The position numbers were made by a program, and so were the translations under genes. Shown in pieces: positions 46,448 to 55,788 of a stretch of 64,000 nt of DNA. Within the stretch, counting starts at the first letter, position 1. Every line of letters starts with the position of its first letter. The notes under the pieces are model-generated. The model saw nothing but the letters and a program-made list of their open reading frames with translations, did not search any database and was not told the DNA's origin. The DNA comes from Metabacillus litoralis (GTDB lineage Bacteria > Bacillota > Bacilli > Bacillales > Bacillaceae), in contig NZ_JAIVKL010000008.1 of NCBI RefSeq assembly GCF_020524045.1, forward strand, positions 206,925 to 270,924, written 5' to 3'.

Positions 46448-46602
46448 TGATATCATGAACCATCTAAAAACATGTTTAATTTTCTTCTAGGAAACCGAAA
46501 AAACATTTTAAACCATTTTCACTCTTTTATATACTATAATATTAGTATGTAAATTGTTGTATATTAAGAGAATCGATTGAATAGGAAGATAGGTGAGTTT
46601 AG

Positions 46603-47481
46603 TTGACGATAGAATTAGTTATTGATAGTAAATCTACTTTAGGTGAAGGTCCTAGTTGGGATGAAAAAGAAAAAGTTTTATATTGGGTAGATATTTTACA
46701 AAAGAAATTTTATCAGTACAATCCGATCTCTAAAGAAAACAAAGAAGTAGTTGTTGAACAATTAGTTGGGGCAATAGCACCAAAAAAAGACGGTGGAATT
46801 ATTTTGGCCTTACAAAATGGGTTATATAGCTATGACTTTCAACAAAACATGTTAAAAGAAATACATAACCCTGAAGCACATTTACCGGATAATCGTTTTA
46901 ATGATGGAAAGTGTGATCCTGCAGGACGTTTTTGGGTTGGAACGATGGATATTGATGCAAAAAAGGGTGCGGGATCTTTATATCTTTTAGATCAGAAATA
47001 TAGAATATCAAAAAAATTAGAAAATTTAACGATTTCAAATGGAATCACTTGGTCTCCAGATAATAGGTTCATGTACTTTATTGATACACCAACTAGACAA
47101 GTAGTTAGATATGATTATGATCTTCTTTCTGGTGAAATTAAAGATCCAAAAGTGGTCATCACCCTAAAAGAGGGAACAGGTGATCCGGACGGTATGACAA
47201 TTGATCAAGATGGAATGCTTTGGGTTGCTCAATGGGGTGGTTATGGTATATCAAGATGGGATCCTAATCAAGGAAAACAAATTGATTTTATTAATGTTCC
47301 AGCTGCAAATGTAACATCTTGTTCATTTGGTGGAGAAAAGCTTAATGATCTTTACATCACAACAGCGAGAATTGGTACAAGTGAGGAAGATCTTGAAAAA
47401 TATCCACATGCTGGTGGTTTATTTAAATTAAAAACCAATATTAATGGCGGAGCAACATATCAATTTAATGGTGAAGAATGA
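46603..47481 (+). CDS. SMP-30/gluconolactonase-like protein
   Basis: This is a 292-residue six-bladed beta-propeller. The metal-site motifs are LGEGPSWDEKEKVLYWVD, ISNGITWSPDNRFMYFIDTP and DPDGMTID. Relatives hydrolyse sugar lactones such as gluconolactone with calcium or zinc. The start is TTG at 46603 after AGGTGAGTTTAG. It stands alone, with a terminator at 47577-47632. Confidence 0.92.
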   Translation: MTIELVIDSKSTLGEGPSWDEKEKVLYWVDILQKKFYQYNPISKENKEVVVEQLVGAIAPKKDGGIILALQNGLYSYDFQQNMLKEIHNPEAHLPDNRFNDGKCDPAGRFWVGTMDIDAKKGAGSLYLLDQKYRISKKLENLTISNGITWSPDNRFMYFIDTPTRQVVRYDYDLLSGEIKDPKVVITLKEGTGDPDGMTIDQDGMLWVAQWGGYGISRWDPNQGKQIDFINVPAANVTSCSFGGEKLNDLYITTARIGTSEEDLEKYPHAGGLFKLKTNINGGATYQFNGEE

Positions 47482-47881
47482 TTGATTACTACATAGAAGA
47501 ATCATGAAACATTCCAACTCCTGGATATTTCAACAATTATAAAAGAGGATAGAACAATAGTATGTAAGCTTAGGATAGACCCGACTTATTAGATGATGTT
47601 TTCATTAAACATTTTCCTAATTATTCGGGTCTTTATTTGTTGTCTTCAATCGATTTAAAATCAATAAAATCTGGATAAGGCTGGAACATAACTTAGTGAG
47701 AAACAAAAATTCCGATAAAACTTATAGCTTAGCGGAATATATTTCAGGAGCGTTGTAACTACACCTATAACAATTGTTCGATAGCTATTTTGTGAAAATA
47801 CTTTTGTCACACCCTGTTCTTGTGTTACATTTTTAATAACTTATTAAAGTGATTTAATAAGTTGAGAAAGTGGTGAATCAT
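47482..47881. other. Intergenic region of 400 bases
   Basis: It holds the terminator of the SMP-30 gene. Near 47690-47740 is a short segment beginning GGCTGGAACATAAC with a small ATTCCG/CGGAAT stem, resembling a motif common between Firmicute genes. No open frame is supported. Confidence 0.45.
47577..47632 (+). terminator. Terminator of the SMP-30 gene
   Basis: AGACCCGA pairs with TCGGGTCT around a long AT-rich loop that can fold further. TTTATTTG follows. Confidence 0.6.
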
Positions 47882-48901
47882 ATGAAAGAAAACCGAAATT
47901 TTCCAAAAAATAATATTAATCGTGAAATTCGTTCATCTCTTATAGATTTAGGTAGTGCAACAAAGGTTGAACTTAGTGAACGATTAGAAATTAGTTTCCC
48001 TACAATAAATAAGTTTCTAAAGAAAATGGAAAGCAATGGTGAAATAATGCTAGTAGGTCTTGATGATTCTAGTGGTGGAAGAAGAGCGAATAGATATGCA
48101 TATCGAGCTGATTATATGTTAGGTCTCGCTATTTTTTTAGAAAGTAATGAAACAAATTATGTTGTGTTTAACTGTTTTGGAGAAGTAAAGGATCAAGGGA
48201 AAATTCAAAGTGTATTAAAAGATAAAGATGTATTACGTTTATTACTAGAGATTATTGAAGATAAAGTAGCGAAGTATCCTAATTTACGATCTATTGCCAT
48301 TGGAGTTCCAGGTGCAGTGGAAAACGGCCGAATCTTTTATATACCAGGTTATGAACATCTTCAGAATTTTGATTTAAAGAAACACCTTGAAGAACATTTT
48401 GAGATTACAGTTGTGATTGAGAATGATATGAATGCTGCTGTTCTTGGATACCACTATAAAATGAATATCAAAAACAATCAATCTCTTATTTATTTATATT
48501 CTGGACAAAACGGACCAGGTGCTGGAATCATGGTGAATGGAGATGTTGTAAGAGGAAGTACCTTTTTTTCAGGAGAAGTTTCGTTCATTCCACAATATAA
48601 TGATCAAAATTTCTTAACTGCTTTAGGTAATGATTTTAAGAAAAAGAGTTTCAATGAACATAATGAAATCGACGCTGTCAGCAGGTTGGTTGCTGCTTTT
48701 GTCGCGATCATTAATCCTCATACTTTTATTTTTTGTCATGATGAAGCAACTCTTGATATTATCGAACGTATTGCTAAAAAAAGTTCGACGTATATCCCAG
48801 CAGAGCACCTTCCACAACTTACTGTAAGTGATTGGAAACAAGATTACTTATATGGTTTGCAACATCTTTGTTTAGAACAAATGATCTCAACGACAGAATA
48901 A
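47882..48901 (+). CDS. ROK-family transcriptional regulator without the zinc motif
   Basis: I start at ATG 47882 after GTGGTGAATCAT, giving 339 residues. The N-terminal winged helix (about 12-65) contains KVELSERLEISFPTINKFLKKM. The ROK domain follows, with AIGVPGAVENGRIFY and IENDMNAAVLGYHYK. The CxCGxxGCxE zinc site of typical ROK proteins is absent. It is followed after 29 bases by an MFS transporter, which it probably controls. The inducer should be a sugar or derivative. Confidence 0.88.
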   Translation: MKENRNFPKNNINREIRSSLIDLGSATKVELSERLEISFPTINKFLKKMESNGEIMLVGLDDSSGGRRANRYAYRADYMLGLAIFLESNETNYVVFNCFGEVKDQGKIQSVLKDKDVLRLLLEIIEDKVAKYPNLRSIAIGVPGAVENGRIFYIPGYEHLQNFDLKKHLEEHFEITVVIENDMNAAVLGYHYKMNIKNNQSLIYLYSGQNGPGAGIMVNGDVVRGSTFFSGEVSFIPQYNDQNFLTALGNDFKKKSFNEHNEIDAVSRLVAAFVAIINPHTFIFCHDEATLDIIERIAKKSSTYIPAEHLPQLTVSDWKQDYLYGLQHLCLEQMISTTE

Positions 48902-48930
48902 ATATAACATAAACATAAAGGGGAAAAGTA

Positions 48931-50154
48931 GTGGCTACTTTATTATTAATTATCATCTATATAGCTTTTATAAGTTTGGGGTTACCTGATTCATTGTTAG
49001 GCGTAGCATGGCCTGTTATGCAACCAGAGTTTAACGCACCGTTAGAAACAGCTGGTTACCTTTTTATGACGATTGCATCTGGTACCATAATTTCTAGTTT
49101 AGCTAGTGGAGCTTTACTTAAAAAATTTGGAACGGGAATTGTAACATCCATCAGTTGTTTAATGACTGCTGTGGCTTTATTAGGTTTTAATTTTGCTCCA
49201 TCAGTTATATGGCTTATAATCTGTGCAATTCCACTTGGATTAGGAGCAGGTGCTATAGATACTGGATTAAACAATTATGTTGCTCTCCATTATAAGGCAC
49301 ATCATATGAGTTGGTTACATTGTTTTTGGGGAGTTGGAGCAACTCTTGGTCCTATAATTATGTCTCGTTATATTTCTGGAGGAAACTCTTGGGGAAACGG
49401 ATATGTTACGATTGCTGCCATTCAGTTTATTTTAGTGATTGTCCTTTTCCTTGCTATGCCATTATGGAATAAAGTTGAAAAAAACAATAGCAAAATGACT
49501 TTGGAACATCAAGAATCTAATCATTCTTTGGATGAAACAAATACTACTAAACAGAAACCATTAAAAATCAAAGGAGTTAAACTAGCTCTTCTATCATTCA
49601 TGTTTTACTGTGGTGCAGAAGCAGGAATTGGTCTTTGGGGAAGCACCTTTTTAGTAAATAGTAAGGACGTACAAATTGATGTAGCAGCACAATGGGTTTC
49701 ACTTTATTATGCAGGAATAACAGTTGGACGTTTGATAACAGGATTTATTACATTAAAAATCAGCAGTCGAATGCTAATTCGAATCGGTCAAATAATTGCT
49801 TTATCTGGTAGTGTACTTTTAGTTCTTCCTTTTCCAGTCAGTTTTTCCCTTTTAGGTTTTATTATGATTGGCTTGGGATTAGCACCGATTTTTCCGTGTA
49901 TGATCCATGAAACACCTATAAGGTTTGGTAAAGAAAATTCACAAACGATTATTGGATATCAAATGGCATTTGCATATGTTGGTAGTACGTTTTTACCACC
50001 TCTTCTTGGATTTATGGCAGCCCACCTAACAATAGGAATCTTCCCGTTTGTTATCGTTGGATTTATCGCAACAATGCTTGTGAGTTCAGAAAACTTAAAT
50101 AAACTTTTGAAGGGTAACAACTTAGTCCAATCAAAAAATGAAACATCTAGTTAA
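48931..50154 (+). CDS. MFS transporter
   Basis: The 407-residue protein has 12 hydrophobic helices with a charged central loop (about 185-210). GLGAGAIDTGLNNYVALHY and SWLHCFWGVGATLGPIIM are typical of FucP-like sugar permeases and their Bacillus relatives. The start is GTG at 48931 after AAAGGGGAAAAGTA. It sits directly after the ROK regulator, so import or export of a sugar is likely. Confidence 0.88.
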   Translation: MATLLLIIIYIAFISLGLPDSLLGVAWPVMQPEFNAPLETAGYLFMTIASGTIISSLASGALLKKFGTGIVTSISCLMTAVALLGFNFAPSVIWLIICAIPLGLGAGAIDTGLNNYVALHYKAHHMSWLHCFWGVGATLGPIIMSRYISGGNSWGNGYVTIAAIQFILVIVLFLAMPLWNKVEKNNSKMTLEHQESNHSLDETNTTKQKPLKIKGVKLALLSFMFYCGAEAGIGLWGSTFLVNSKDVQIDVAAQWVSLYYAGITVGRLITGFITLKISSRMLIRIGQIIALSGSVLLVLPFPVSFSLLGFIMIGLGLAPIFPCMIHETPIRFGKENSQTIIGYQMAFAYVGSTFLPPLLGFMAAHLTIGIFPFVIVGFIATMLVSSENLNKLLKGNNLVQSKNETSS

Positions 50155-50202
50155 AAATGCGTTTTCCATTAAAAATAGTTAACTAATCATCACGTTATAA
50201 AT

Positions 50203-50230
50203 GAAAAAGCTGTGAGTTTACAGCTTTTTC
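50203..50230 (+). terminator. Terminator of the ROK-MFS unit
   Basis: GAAAAAGCTGT and ACAGCTTTTTC pair perfectly around a six-base loop. Confidence 0.85.
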
Positions 50231-50332
50231 ATACCTCATTAAATCTATAATTACTTATGTCCCAACCTCTTCTTTTCTTTTTGTAAAATAAAGGTAATTT
50301 AAATAGATACATAATCAACCTGATTTATTTCT

Positions 50333-50782
50333 CTAATTATTTGGTTTAAATATATTTTTTGATACTTGATTTAGCTTAATTAAAAATCGATTAAAACCAA
50401 AACCAACAAAAAATGCTAAGCTAATTTGGCCAAAAGGAGCCTGCTTAAAATCAGAAAATTCTATAAGAAAAAGCCCACTTTGAATTAACGTAACTGCAAC
50501 GACTGCGGTACCAGTAGCAAAGATAGGGTAAAAAATGTACATCATCCATTCTCGATAATCATGTAGTTCATTCTTCATATAATGTGAGCAAAACATATAA
50601 AGGTGACGAAGAGATCCACCAATTGCTCCTGCAAAAAAATAATACAAAAACATTTCTAATTTATAAATGAAGGGGAAAGTAGATTCAAATGCTCTTACCC
50701 ATAATGCACCTACAGCTACAAAACTACCAAAGAATAACAATGATAAATATGTTAAAATCAATCCTTTTAACCATCGATTCAA
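50333..50782 (-). CDS. Four-helix membrane protein, unknown
   Basis: The 149-residue protein has four hydrophobic segments, a polar loop with YMKNELHDYREWMMYIFYP and a short C-terminal tail. A GAGGTGATCC site precedes the ATG. It is read divergently from the cold-shock gene. No family is recognised. Confidence 0.7.
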   Translation of the reverse strand: MNRWLKGLILTYLSLLFFGSFVAVGALWVRAFESTFPFIYKLEMFLYYFFAGAIGGSLRHLYMFCSHYMKNELHDYREWMMYIFYPIFATGTAVVAVTLIQSGLFLIEFSDFKQAPFGQISLAFFVGFGFNRFLIKLNQVSKNIFKPNN

Positions 50783-51232
50783 AGGATCACCTCATTATAA
50801 TTTCAAGTTAAATTATCTTATGAGAAAAATATTTCTATCGTGAAGAGTAAAAAATATTAATAATGAAAAACTGTTTAATCTTTTATAATTCCTTATAGAG
50901 AAAGGGTGCAAGATAAAAATGACTTGAGGTATTTTATAGGTATTGATAAGACCGCTCAAGCTGGGATAGAAGGAGATTAAGAACCTCTACAGAAATTTTT
51001 ATGTTCTAAGTAAACTGGAATAAAGAATAAAAACACTGTAAAAATAGATAGTTTTAAAATTATTTTCAATATAAGTTTGCAATTTCCAAATTTATCTGTT
51101 ATTCTAAGGAAGAATTATTTTTGTTCGGTATGTGAGGAAAGAATAAGTTTTTAAGCTTTTCGCCTTTGATATCTAATTGAGCAACTATAGTAATATAACG
51201 TGGTTAATAGCCACAATTAGGAGGAAACAAAC
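50783..51232. other. Long leader of the cold-shock gene
   Basis: These 450 bases hold no gene. Just before the ribosome site, GTGG-7-CCAC at about 51199-51213 can form a small hairpin. Cold-shock mRNAs often have a long structured 5' leader, so part of this may be transcribed. Confidence 0.45.
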
Positions 51233-51433
51233 ATGCAAGAAGGTACAGTAAAATGGTTTAACGCAGAAAAAGGTTTCGGTTTCATCGAAATCGAAGGTGG
51301 AGAAGATGTATTCGTACATTTCTCAGCTATCCAAGGCGAAGGATTTAAATCTTTAGACGAAGGTCAAAAAGTAACGTTTGACACTGAGCAAGGTCAACGT
51401 GGACTTCAAGCTACTAACGTTAACAAAGCATAA
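51233..51433 (+). CDS. Cold-shock protein
   Basis: The 66-residue cold-shock domain has both RNA-binding motifs, KGFGFIEI and VFVHFSAI. It binds single-stranded RNA or DNA as a chaperone. AATTAGGAGGAAACAAAC gives a strong ribosome site. Codon use is more biased than in neighbours, as expected for an abundant protein. Which csp paralogue it is cannot be decided here. Confidence 0.97.
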   Translation: MQEGTVKWFNAEKGFGFIEIEGGEDVFVHFSAIQGEGFKSLDEGQKVTFDTEQGQRGLQATNVNKA

Positions 51434-51439
51434 TTATTA

Positions 51440-51468
51440 AAGGACTCTATATTAGAGTCCTTTTTTTG
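51440..51468 (+). terminator. Terminator of the cold-shock gene
   Basis: AAAGGACTCTA and TAGAGTCCTTT pair around a three-base loop, followed by TTTTT. Confidence 0.88.
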
Positions 51469-51574
51469 CGTTTAAAATACAAAAGTATTAGTTTACATAA
51501 TATTATTATGAATAACTATAATAATAGAGGAAAAAGGAATGGTTGGAGGGAGATTCATGTTGAAAAACTTTATG

Positions 51575-51712
51575 GAAGGCTCTTTTCTAAATGATTGTTG
51601 CTATGTAACCAAAATTCTGAGAAAAAAACAGAGTTTTTCCTCTATAAGGGTACTATTTTATGAAGAAAAGATACCACTAGACTTAATACATCTTAAAAAA
51701 TCCTAAGAGAAT
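51575..51712 (+). repeat. MITE-like dispersed repeat, copy C (truncated)
   Basis: The left end AAGGCTCTTTTCTAAATGAT, then TGTTGCTA, matches the terminal repeat. The interior GAAGAAAAGATACCACTAGA matches copy D. The right terminal repeat is not found. A 13-base inverted pair, CTGAGAAAAAAAC and GAGTTTTTCCTC, lies inside. Confidence 0.6.
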
Positions 51713-51781
51713 ATTCTCCGTTTATGGCTAAGGTTGTATTAAAAGGTTGTATTAAAAGGTAATAAACCTAGAAATAAAATA

Positions 51782-51844
51782 GAGACCGATCAATAAATGT
51801 CTGTTCTTTTGGTAAAGTTCAGACAATTTAATTTGATCAGTCTC
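51782..51844. other. Long imperfect hairpin
   Basis: GAGACCGATCAATAAATGTC (51782-51801) pairs with GACAATTTAATTTGATCAGTC, with a few bulges, around a loop of about 18 bases. It has no T run. It ends ten bases before a possible small ORF, so it could be a regulatory leader or an operator. Confidence 0.55.
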
Positions 51845-51853
51845 GGAGATAAC

Positions 51854-51928
51854 ATGATACAAGTGTTAAAATGGTTACATAAAGCATACCACACTATTGT
51901 TAAAACTCCTAAACAAAATTTAAAATAA
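51854..51928 (+). CDS. Possible 24-residue cationic peptide
   Basis: After CGGAGATAAC there is an ATG with correct spacing. The frame encodes MIQVLKWLHKAYHTIVK and a short basic tail, giving an amphipathic helix with net positive charge. AAACAAAATTT (about 51910) and AAATTTTGTTT (about 51940) can form a hairpin at its end. The hairpin at 51782-51844 precedes it. It is short enough to be chance. Confidence 0.35.
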   Translation: MIQVLKWLHKAYHTIVKTPKQNLK

Positions 51929-52083
51929 ACTATTTTTGTAAAATTTTGTTTCGAAATTCATTCATAGAATGCTATTAAATGCATTTTTCCTTACAGATTC
52001 TTCATTTAGCAATTGCTTTTCTAGTTTATTATCGATATTGTTTTTAAATAGGAACAAATTGACGTAAAAGGAATGGTTGTAAA

Positions 52084-53037
52084 TTGAACAATAATAGCCC
52101 GAAGCCAGAATTTATATACACTTATGCATATAGTAAAGATGAGCACTCTTTATGTTATATGGAGATGAGATCAATTTTTGGAGTAGAGTCTGAGTGCAAT
52201 ATTATAAAAAGCTCAACAAAAATTGACCCAAGTAGAAGTCCTTTTATTAAAGAGAGGATTGAAGTGATATATGAAGGTGACGGCATTGCAGATATAATAG
52301 ATCAAGTTAGACAATTAGACTTAAAAAATTCAACTTTTAAGATTATTTTATCGAAAATTAATGATTTAAAGAATTCAAAGAAAATCGGACATGAAGAAAG
52401 ACGGAAAATTGCACGAGATATTGGTCTAGTGGTTGAAGCGGATGCTAATTTTCAAAATCCAGATTATACGTTCGGAGTGATTACCCTGGGTGGGCGTTGG
52501 TATTTTGGAAAATATAAAAAAAGTGAGGCGATATGGCTCCGTCACTTGAATAAACCTCGAGAATATTCAACTGCACTTAGCACTCGAGTGGCAAGGTCAA
52601 TTGTTAATATAGCCGTTCCAAACCCTGAAGGTGTAAAAGTAATCGATCCATGCTGTGGTATTGGTACGGTCTTAGTCGAGGCACGATCAATGGGAGTTAA
52701 TATTGTTGGACGAGATATTAATCCTTCTGTTGTTTATGGAGCAATTGAAAATATCGCTTACTTTGACTTAGACGGAGAGGTAACTACAGGTCCTATATCA
52801 GAGATAACAGATAGCTATGATGTTGCGATTATTGATATGCCTTATAACCTTTTTACTCATAGTACACCAGAAGATCAATTATCGATTTTAAAGGATGCTC
52901 GTCGCATTGCAAAAAAAGTCGTTGTTATTTCTATTGATACCATCGATCATATGATTAAAGAAGCTGAGTTAATGATCCTAGATCGCTGTGTAGCAAAAAA
53001 AGGAATGTTTATAAGAGAAGTTCTAGTTTGTGAATAA
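52084..53037 (+). CDS. TRM11-like RNA methyltransferase (UPF0020 type)
   Basis: The 317-residue protein has an N-terminal domain of about 150 residues and a Rossmann methyltransferase domain. Motif I is VIDPCCGIGTVLVEARSMGV and motif IV is DMPYN, a variant of the N/DPPY signature for N-methylation. The layout is that of TRM11-like enzymes, which methylate guanosine in tRNA. It starts at TTG 52084 after AAAAGGAATGGTTGTAAA, which is only a fair ribosome site. The target is inferred from the family. Confidence 0.82.
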   Translation: MNNNSPKPEFIYTYAYSKDEHSLCYMEMRSIFGVESECNIIKSSTKIDPSRSPFIKERIEVIYEGDGIADIIDQVRQLDLKNSTFKIILSKINDLKNSKKIGHEERRKIARDIGLVVEADANFQNPDYTFGVITLGGRWYFGKYKKSEAIWLRHLNKPREYSTALSTRVARSIVNIAVPNPEGVKVIDPCCGIGTVLVEARSMGVNIVGRDINPSVVYGAIENIAYFDLDGEVTTGPISEITDSYDVAIIDMPYNLFTHSTPEDQLSILKDARRIAKKVVVISIDTIDHMIKEAELMILDRCVAKKGMFIREVLVCE

Positions 53038-53433
53038 TGCTTACTAATTCTTATGTTTTCTTCTAAGAGATTTTTGCTGAAAATTCTATTTTTAAGTCTT
53101 TTTAATACGAGATTTAAAATACTACAGAGTGAAGATATTATGCAACTAATTCTAGTAAAAGGACTTTATTCATAATAATAGTTTACCATTTAGACCTGTT
53201 TGGGTCTTTTTTTTATTTCTTTTTCATTTCATTCAAAAGAACGATATGACTCTGTTAAACTTTGTTGTTCATTGTAGTTGTGTATGCCAGTTTTCACAAA
53301 GTCTATCAGGAAGAACAGTGCGTCTTTTATTAAAATGTACATTACTTCAAGAGCTACGAGTTTATTTCTTAAGAATCAGGGGTATCTACCTATTATTACA
53401 ATCTATTAATAGAATACTCAAGGAGGAATTTAA
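53038..53433. other. Intergenic region of 396 bases
   Basis: The terminator at 53190-53212 stands in it. From about 53250 CTGTTAAACTTTGTTGTTCA resembles a dispersed-repeat end, but no second end is seen. No gene is supported. Confidence 0.4.
53190..53212 (+). terminator. Terminator downstream of the methyltransferase gene
   Basis: AGACC and GGTCT pair with an inner T-rich loop and a run of eight T residues. The stem is short. Confidence 0.6.
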
Positions 53434-53580
53434 ATGCTTTGGACAATTATTTTAGTTTTATTAGCACTATGGTTAATAGGAGCTATAGTGGGCTTCTTAG
53501 GAAACATTATACATATCCTTTTAGCGGTCGCTTTAATATTAGTGATCATACGACTTGTTCAAGGAAAGAAAGTTCTTTAG
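53434..53580 (+). CDS. lmo0937-like small membrane protein
   Basis: The 48-residue protein starts at ATG 53434 after AAGGAGGAATTTA. It has two hydrophobic segments around WLIGAIVGFLGNIIHILLAV and ends RLVQGKKVL, the pattern of the lmo0937 family of small stress-associated membrane proteins in Firmicutes. A terminator follows at once. Confidence 0.85.
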   Translation: MLWTIILVLLALWLIGAIVGFLGNIIHILLAVALILVIIRLVQGKKVL

Positions 53581-53600
53581 TGAACGTAGTGAAAGAAAGT

Positions 53601-53632
53601 GAAAAAGCACCGAGAACAAAGGTGCTTTTTCT
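53601..53632 (+). terminator. Terminator of the lmo0937-like gene
   Basis: GAAAAAGCACC and GGTGCTTTTTC pair perfectly around a nine-base loop. Confidence 0.88.
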
Positions 53633-53664
53633 TTAAATGTTATTAAAGAATTGAGGAATGAAAG

Positions 53665-55170
53665 ATGAAGAACACTCGTCAAATTATCTTATTGATTATA
53701 CTTACCATCACATTTTACATTGCTGTTTTTTCAGGTTTTTCAGGTTATATAAAGAGTTTATCAATTTTCATTTATTTGATAACCCTTGTTTCAATTATCT
53801 ATGTGATGATGTTAGAAAATCGCTCTCCACATAAATCTCTTCTATGGATCTATGCACTCGTTTTTTTTCCGATCATCGGTTATATTTACTTTATTTTCTC
53901 TGGACAGTTAGAAGTAAAAGGTCATCTTTTTCGAAACAAACGCAAACATGATAAAGAATTGTTAGAAAACAAAACAACTTTTAAACAATCAACGAATTTT
54001 GAAAAACTTTCAGACACACAACAGAGTCTTACTAAGTTGATTGAAAGATATAGTGATAATCAAGTGAGTTTTCATACAAAAACATCGATTCTAAAAAATG
54101 GTGATGAAACATTCTCCTCAATAAAACAATCGATTAAAGAGGCAGAACATTATATTCACTTAGAATATTACACATTTAGATCTGATGTAATCGGTCAAGA
54201 AATGATTGAATTGTTAAGTGAAAAATCTAAAAGTGGTATTGAGGTTCGGTTCATATTTGATGCTGTTGGGAGCATGTCTCTTTCAAAAAAGGCAATCAAA
54301 CAAATGAGGGAAGCAGGCATTGAAGTTCATTGCTTTTTACCTGTTAAACAGGGATTTTATAATCAAAAAATAAACTTTAGAAATCATCGGAAAATTATCG
54401 TTGTTGATGGGAAAGTAGGATTTGTGGGTGGATTAAATATTGGTGATGAATATTTAGGTAAAGATGCTAGATATGGTTTTTGGAGAGATACTCACCTTAA
54501 AATAGAAGGAGAAGCCATTATCACACTACAAGAAATCTTTCTATTGGATTGGGCTTACCTCACAGGTGAAAAACTGTTGAATGAGAAGTATTTTAATGTT
54601 GACTTGGTTGAAAGTGATGGAGGCGGTACACAAATTATCTCCAGTGGACCAGATTCATCTGTTCAAGGAATAATGAGTGATATTTATTACGAATTATTGG
54701 CATCAGCAAAAAAATCAATTTATATCGCGACACCTTATTTTGTACCAAATAAAGCAATTCGTACTGTGTTATCGATGGCTGCTAAAAAAGGAGTTGAAAT
54801 AAAAATTATTGTTCCGGAGAAAAATGATGGTTTTCTTACTCAATATGCAACAAGATCATACTTTCCAGAAATGCTTGCGGATGATATAGATGTATATATG
54901 TATCAAAAGGGATTTCTACATGAAAAAGTAATCATCATCGATAATAAATTTGCATCTGTTGGAACAGCAAATGTTGACTTAAGAAGTCTTCATTTAAATT
55001 TTGAAGTAAACGCTCTTCTATTTGAAACCGAAAGCATAAAAGACCTTGTAAAACACTATCAACAAGACATAAAAGATAGCATAAAAATCAACAACTCAAC
55101 CTATAAAAACCGGGGACTGATACTAAGAACAAAAGAATCCTTTGCAAGACTCTTTTCCCCAGTATTGTAA
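53665..55170 (+). CDS. cls: Cardiolipin synthase
   Basis: The 501-residue protein has two N-terminal helices and two phospholipase D HKD motifs: FRNHRKIIVVDGKVGFVGG and GFLHEKVIIIDNKFASVG. It joins two phosphatidylglycerols to give cardiolipin and glycerol in the membrane. Length and order are as in the Bacillus Cls family. It starts at ATG 53665 after TTGAGGAATGAAAG, directly behind the preceding terminator, so its promoter must lie within about 30 bases or read through. Confidence 0.94.
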   Translation: MKNTRQIILLIILTITFYIAVFSGFSGYIKSLSIFIYLITLVSIIYVMMLENRSPHKSLLWIYALVFFPIIGYIYFIFSGQLEVKGHLFRNKRKHDKELLENKTTFKQSTNFEKLSDTQQSLTKLIERYSDNQVSFHTKTSILKNGDETFSSIKQSIKEAEHYIHLEYYTFRSDVIGQEMIELLSEKSKSGIEVRFIFDAVGSMSLSKKAIKQMREAGIEVHCFLPVKQGFYNQKINFRNHRKIIVVDGKVGFVGGLNIGDEYLGKDARYGFWRDTHLKIEGEAIITLQEIFLLDWAYLTGEKLLNEKYFNVDLVESDGGGTQIISSGPDSSVQGIMSDIYYELLASAKKSIYIATPYFVPNKAIRTVLSMAAKKGVEIKIIVPEKNDGFLTQYATRSYFPEMLADDIDVYMYQKGFLHEKVIIIDNKFASVGTANVDLRSLHLNFEVNALLFETESIKDLVKHYQQDIKDSIKINNSTYKNRGLILRTKESFARLFSPVL

Positions 55171-55352
55171 ATGGTGACTGTCACGCCCCGGGTTTTGTCG
55201 AATTATATTGGTTAAGTATATTAAAGTGATAGGTTACCACTTGTGACATTATTTTCTTGTTCTTTTACCTTCATATCTATGATAAAGTATATTTATACGA
55301 GAGACGTACTATCTTCGTTTCTATCATTTAAATAAGAAATGAACATTATACA

Positions 55353-55622
55353 TACCGTGCTAGACGGGGAGATGGCGGTGCCCTGTAACCTGCAATCCGC
55401 CTTAGCGGGGTTGAATTCCTTTCTAGCGGTACGGTTTATGTAAGGTTAGACTTATGCAAGCGGTGATGACCATCAGGGTCTTCGCAACAGAACTCTATGA
55501 ACTTGGTCAGGCCTGGAAGGGAGCAGCCATAAGTAGAATCTTCTGTGTGCCGAGGGTAGCCCTGATTGAGCTGGCTATATGAGTAGCACTTATGTAATCG
55601 TATCAAAGAAAGGTGCACGGTT
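55353..55622 (+). ncRNA. SRP RNA, large Bacillus type
   Basis: The 270-base RNA begins ACCGTGC and ends GCACGGT, so its ends pair. GGGGAGATGGCGGTGCCCTG opens the Alu-like domain. The Ffh-binding helix 8 is GTCAGGCCTGGAAGGGAGCA, with a GGAA tetraloop. Its length and 5' Alu domain mark the scRNA of Bacillus rather than the short 4.5S RNA. It works with Ffh in membrane protein targeting. The terminator at 55648-55673 follows. Confidence 0.95.
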
Positions 55623-55647
55623 TATTATTTTAATATGATATTTAATA

Positions 55648-55673
55648 AACTCTCTTATAAATAAGAGGGTTTT
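55648..55673 (+). terminator. Terminator after SRP RNA
   Basis: AACTCTCTTAT and ATAAGAGGGTT pair with a short loop and run into TTTATTTTTG. Confidence 0.8.
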
Positions 55674-55788
55674 ATTTTTGTTTAATACTTCATGGAAAAA
55701 CATATAAATAAATACAAAAACTAGTAGGTTACTATATGATAAAATGGTAAAATAATGTAGAGATTAGATTTTTAAAGGAGGAAATTTA

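Noticed and set aside
53246..53455. A 69-residue frame that might be a transposase end
   Set aside because: No start site, no family motif, and it overlaps the ribosome site of the next gene.
53439..53636. A 65-residue plus-strand frame
   Set aside because: It overlaps the lmo0937-like gene in another frame, which has the ribosome site and family pattern, and runs through the terminator.
55436..55618. A minus-strand frame of 60 residues
   Set aside because: It lies wholly inside the SRP RNA, whose base pairing explains the sequence.
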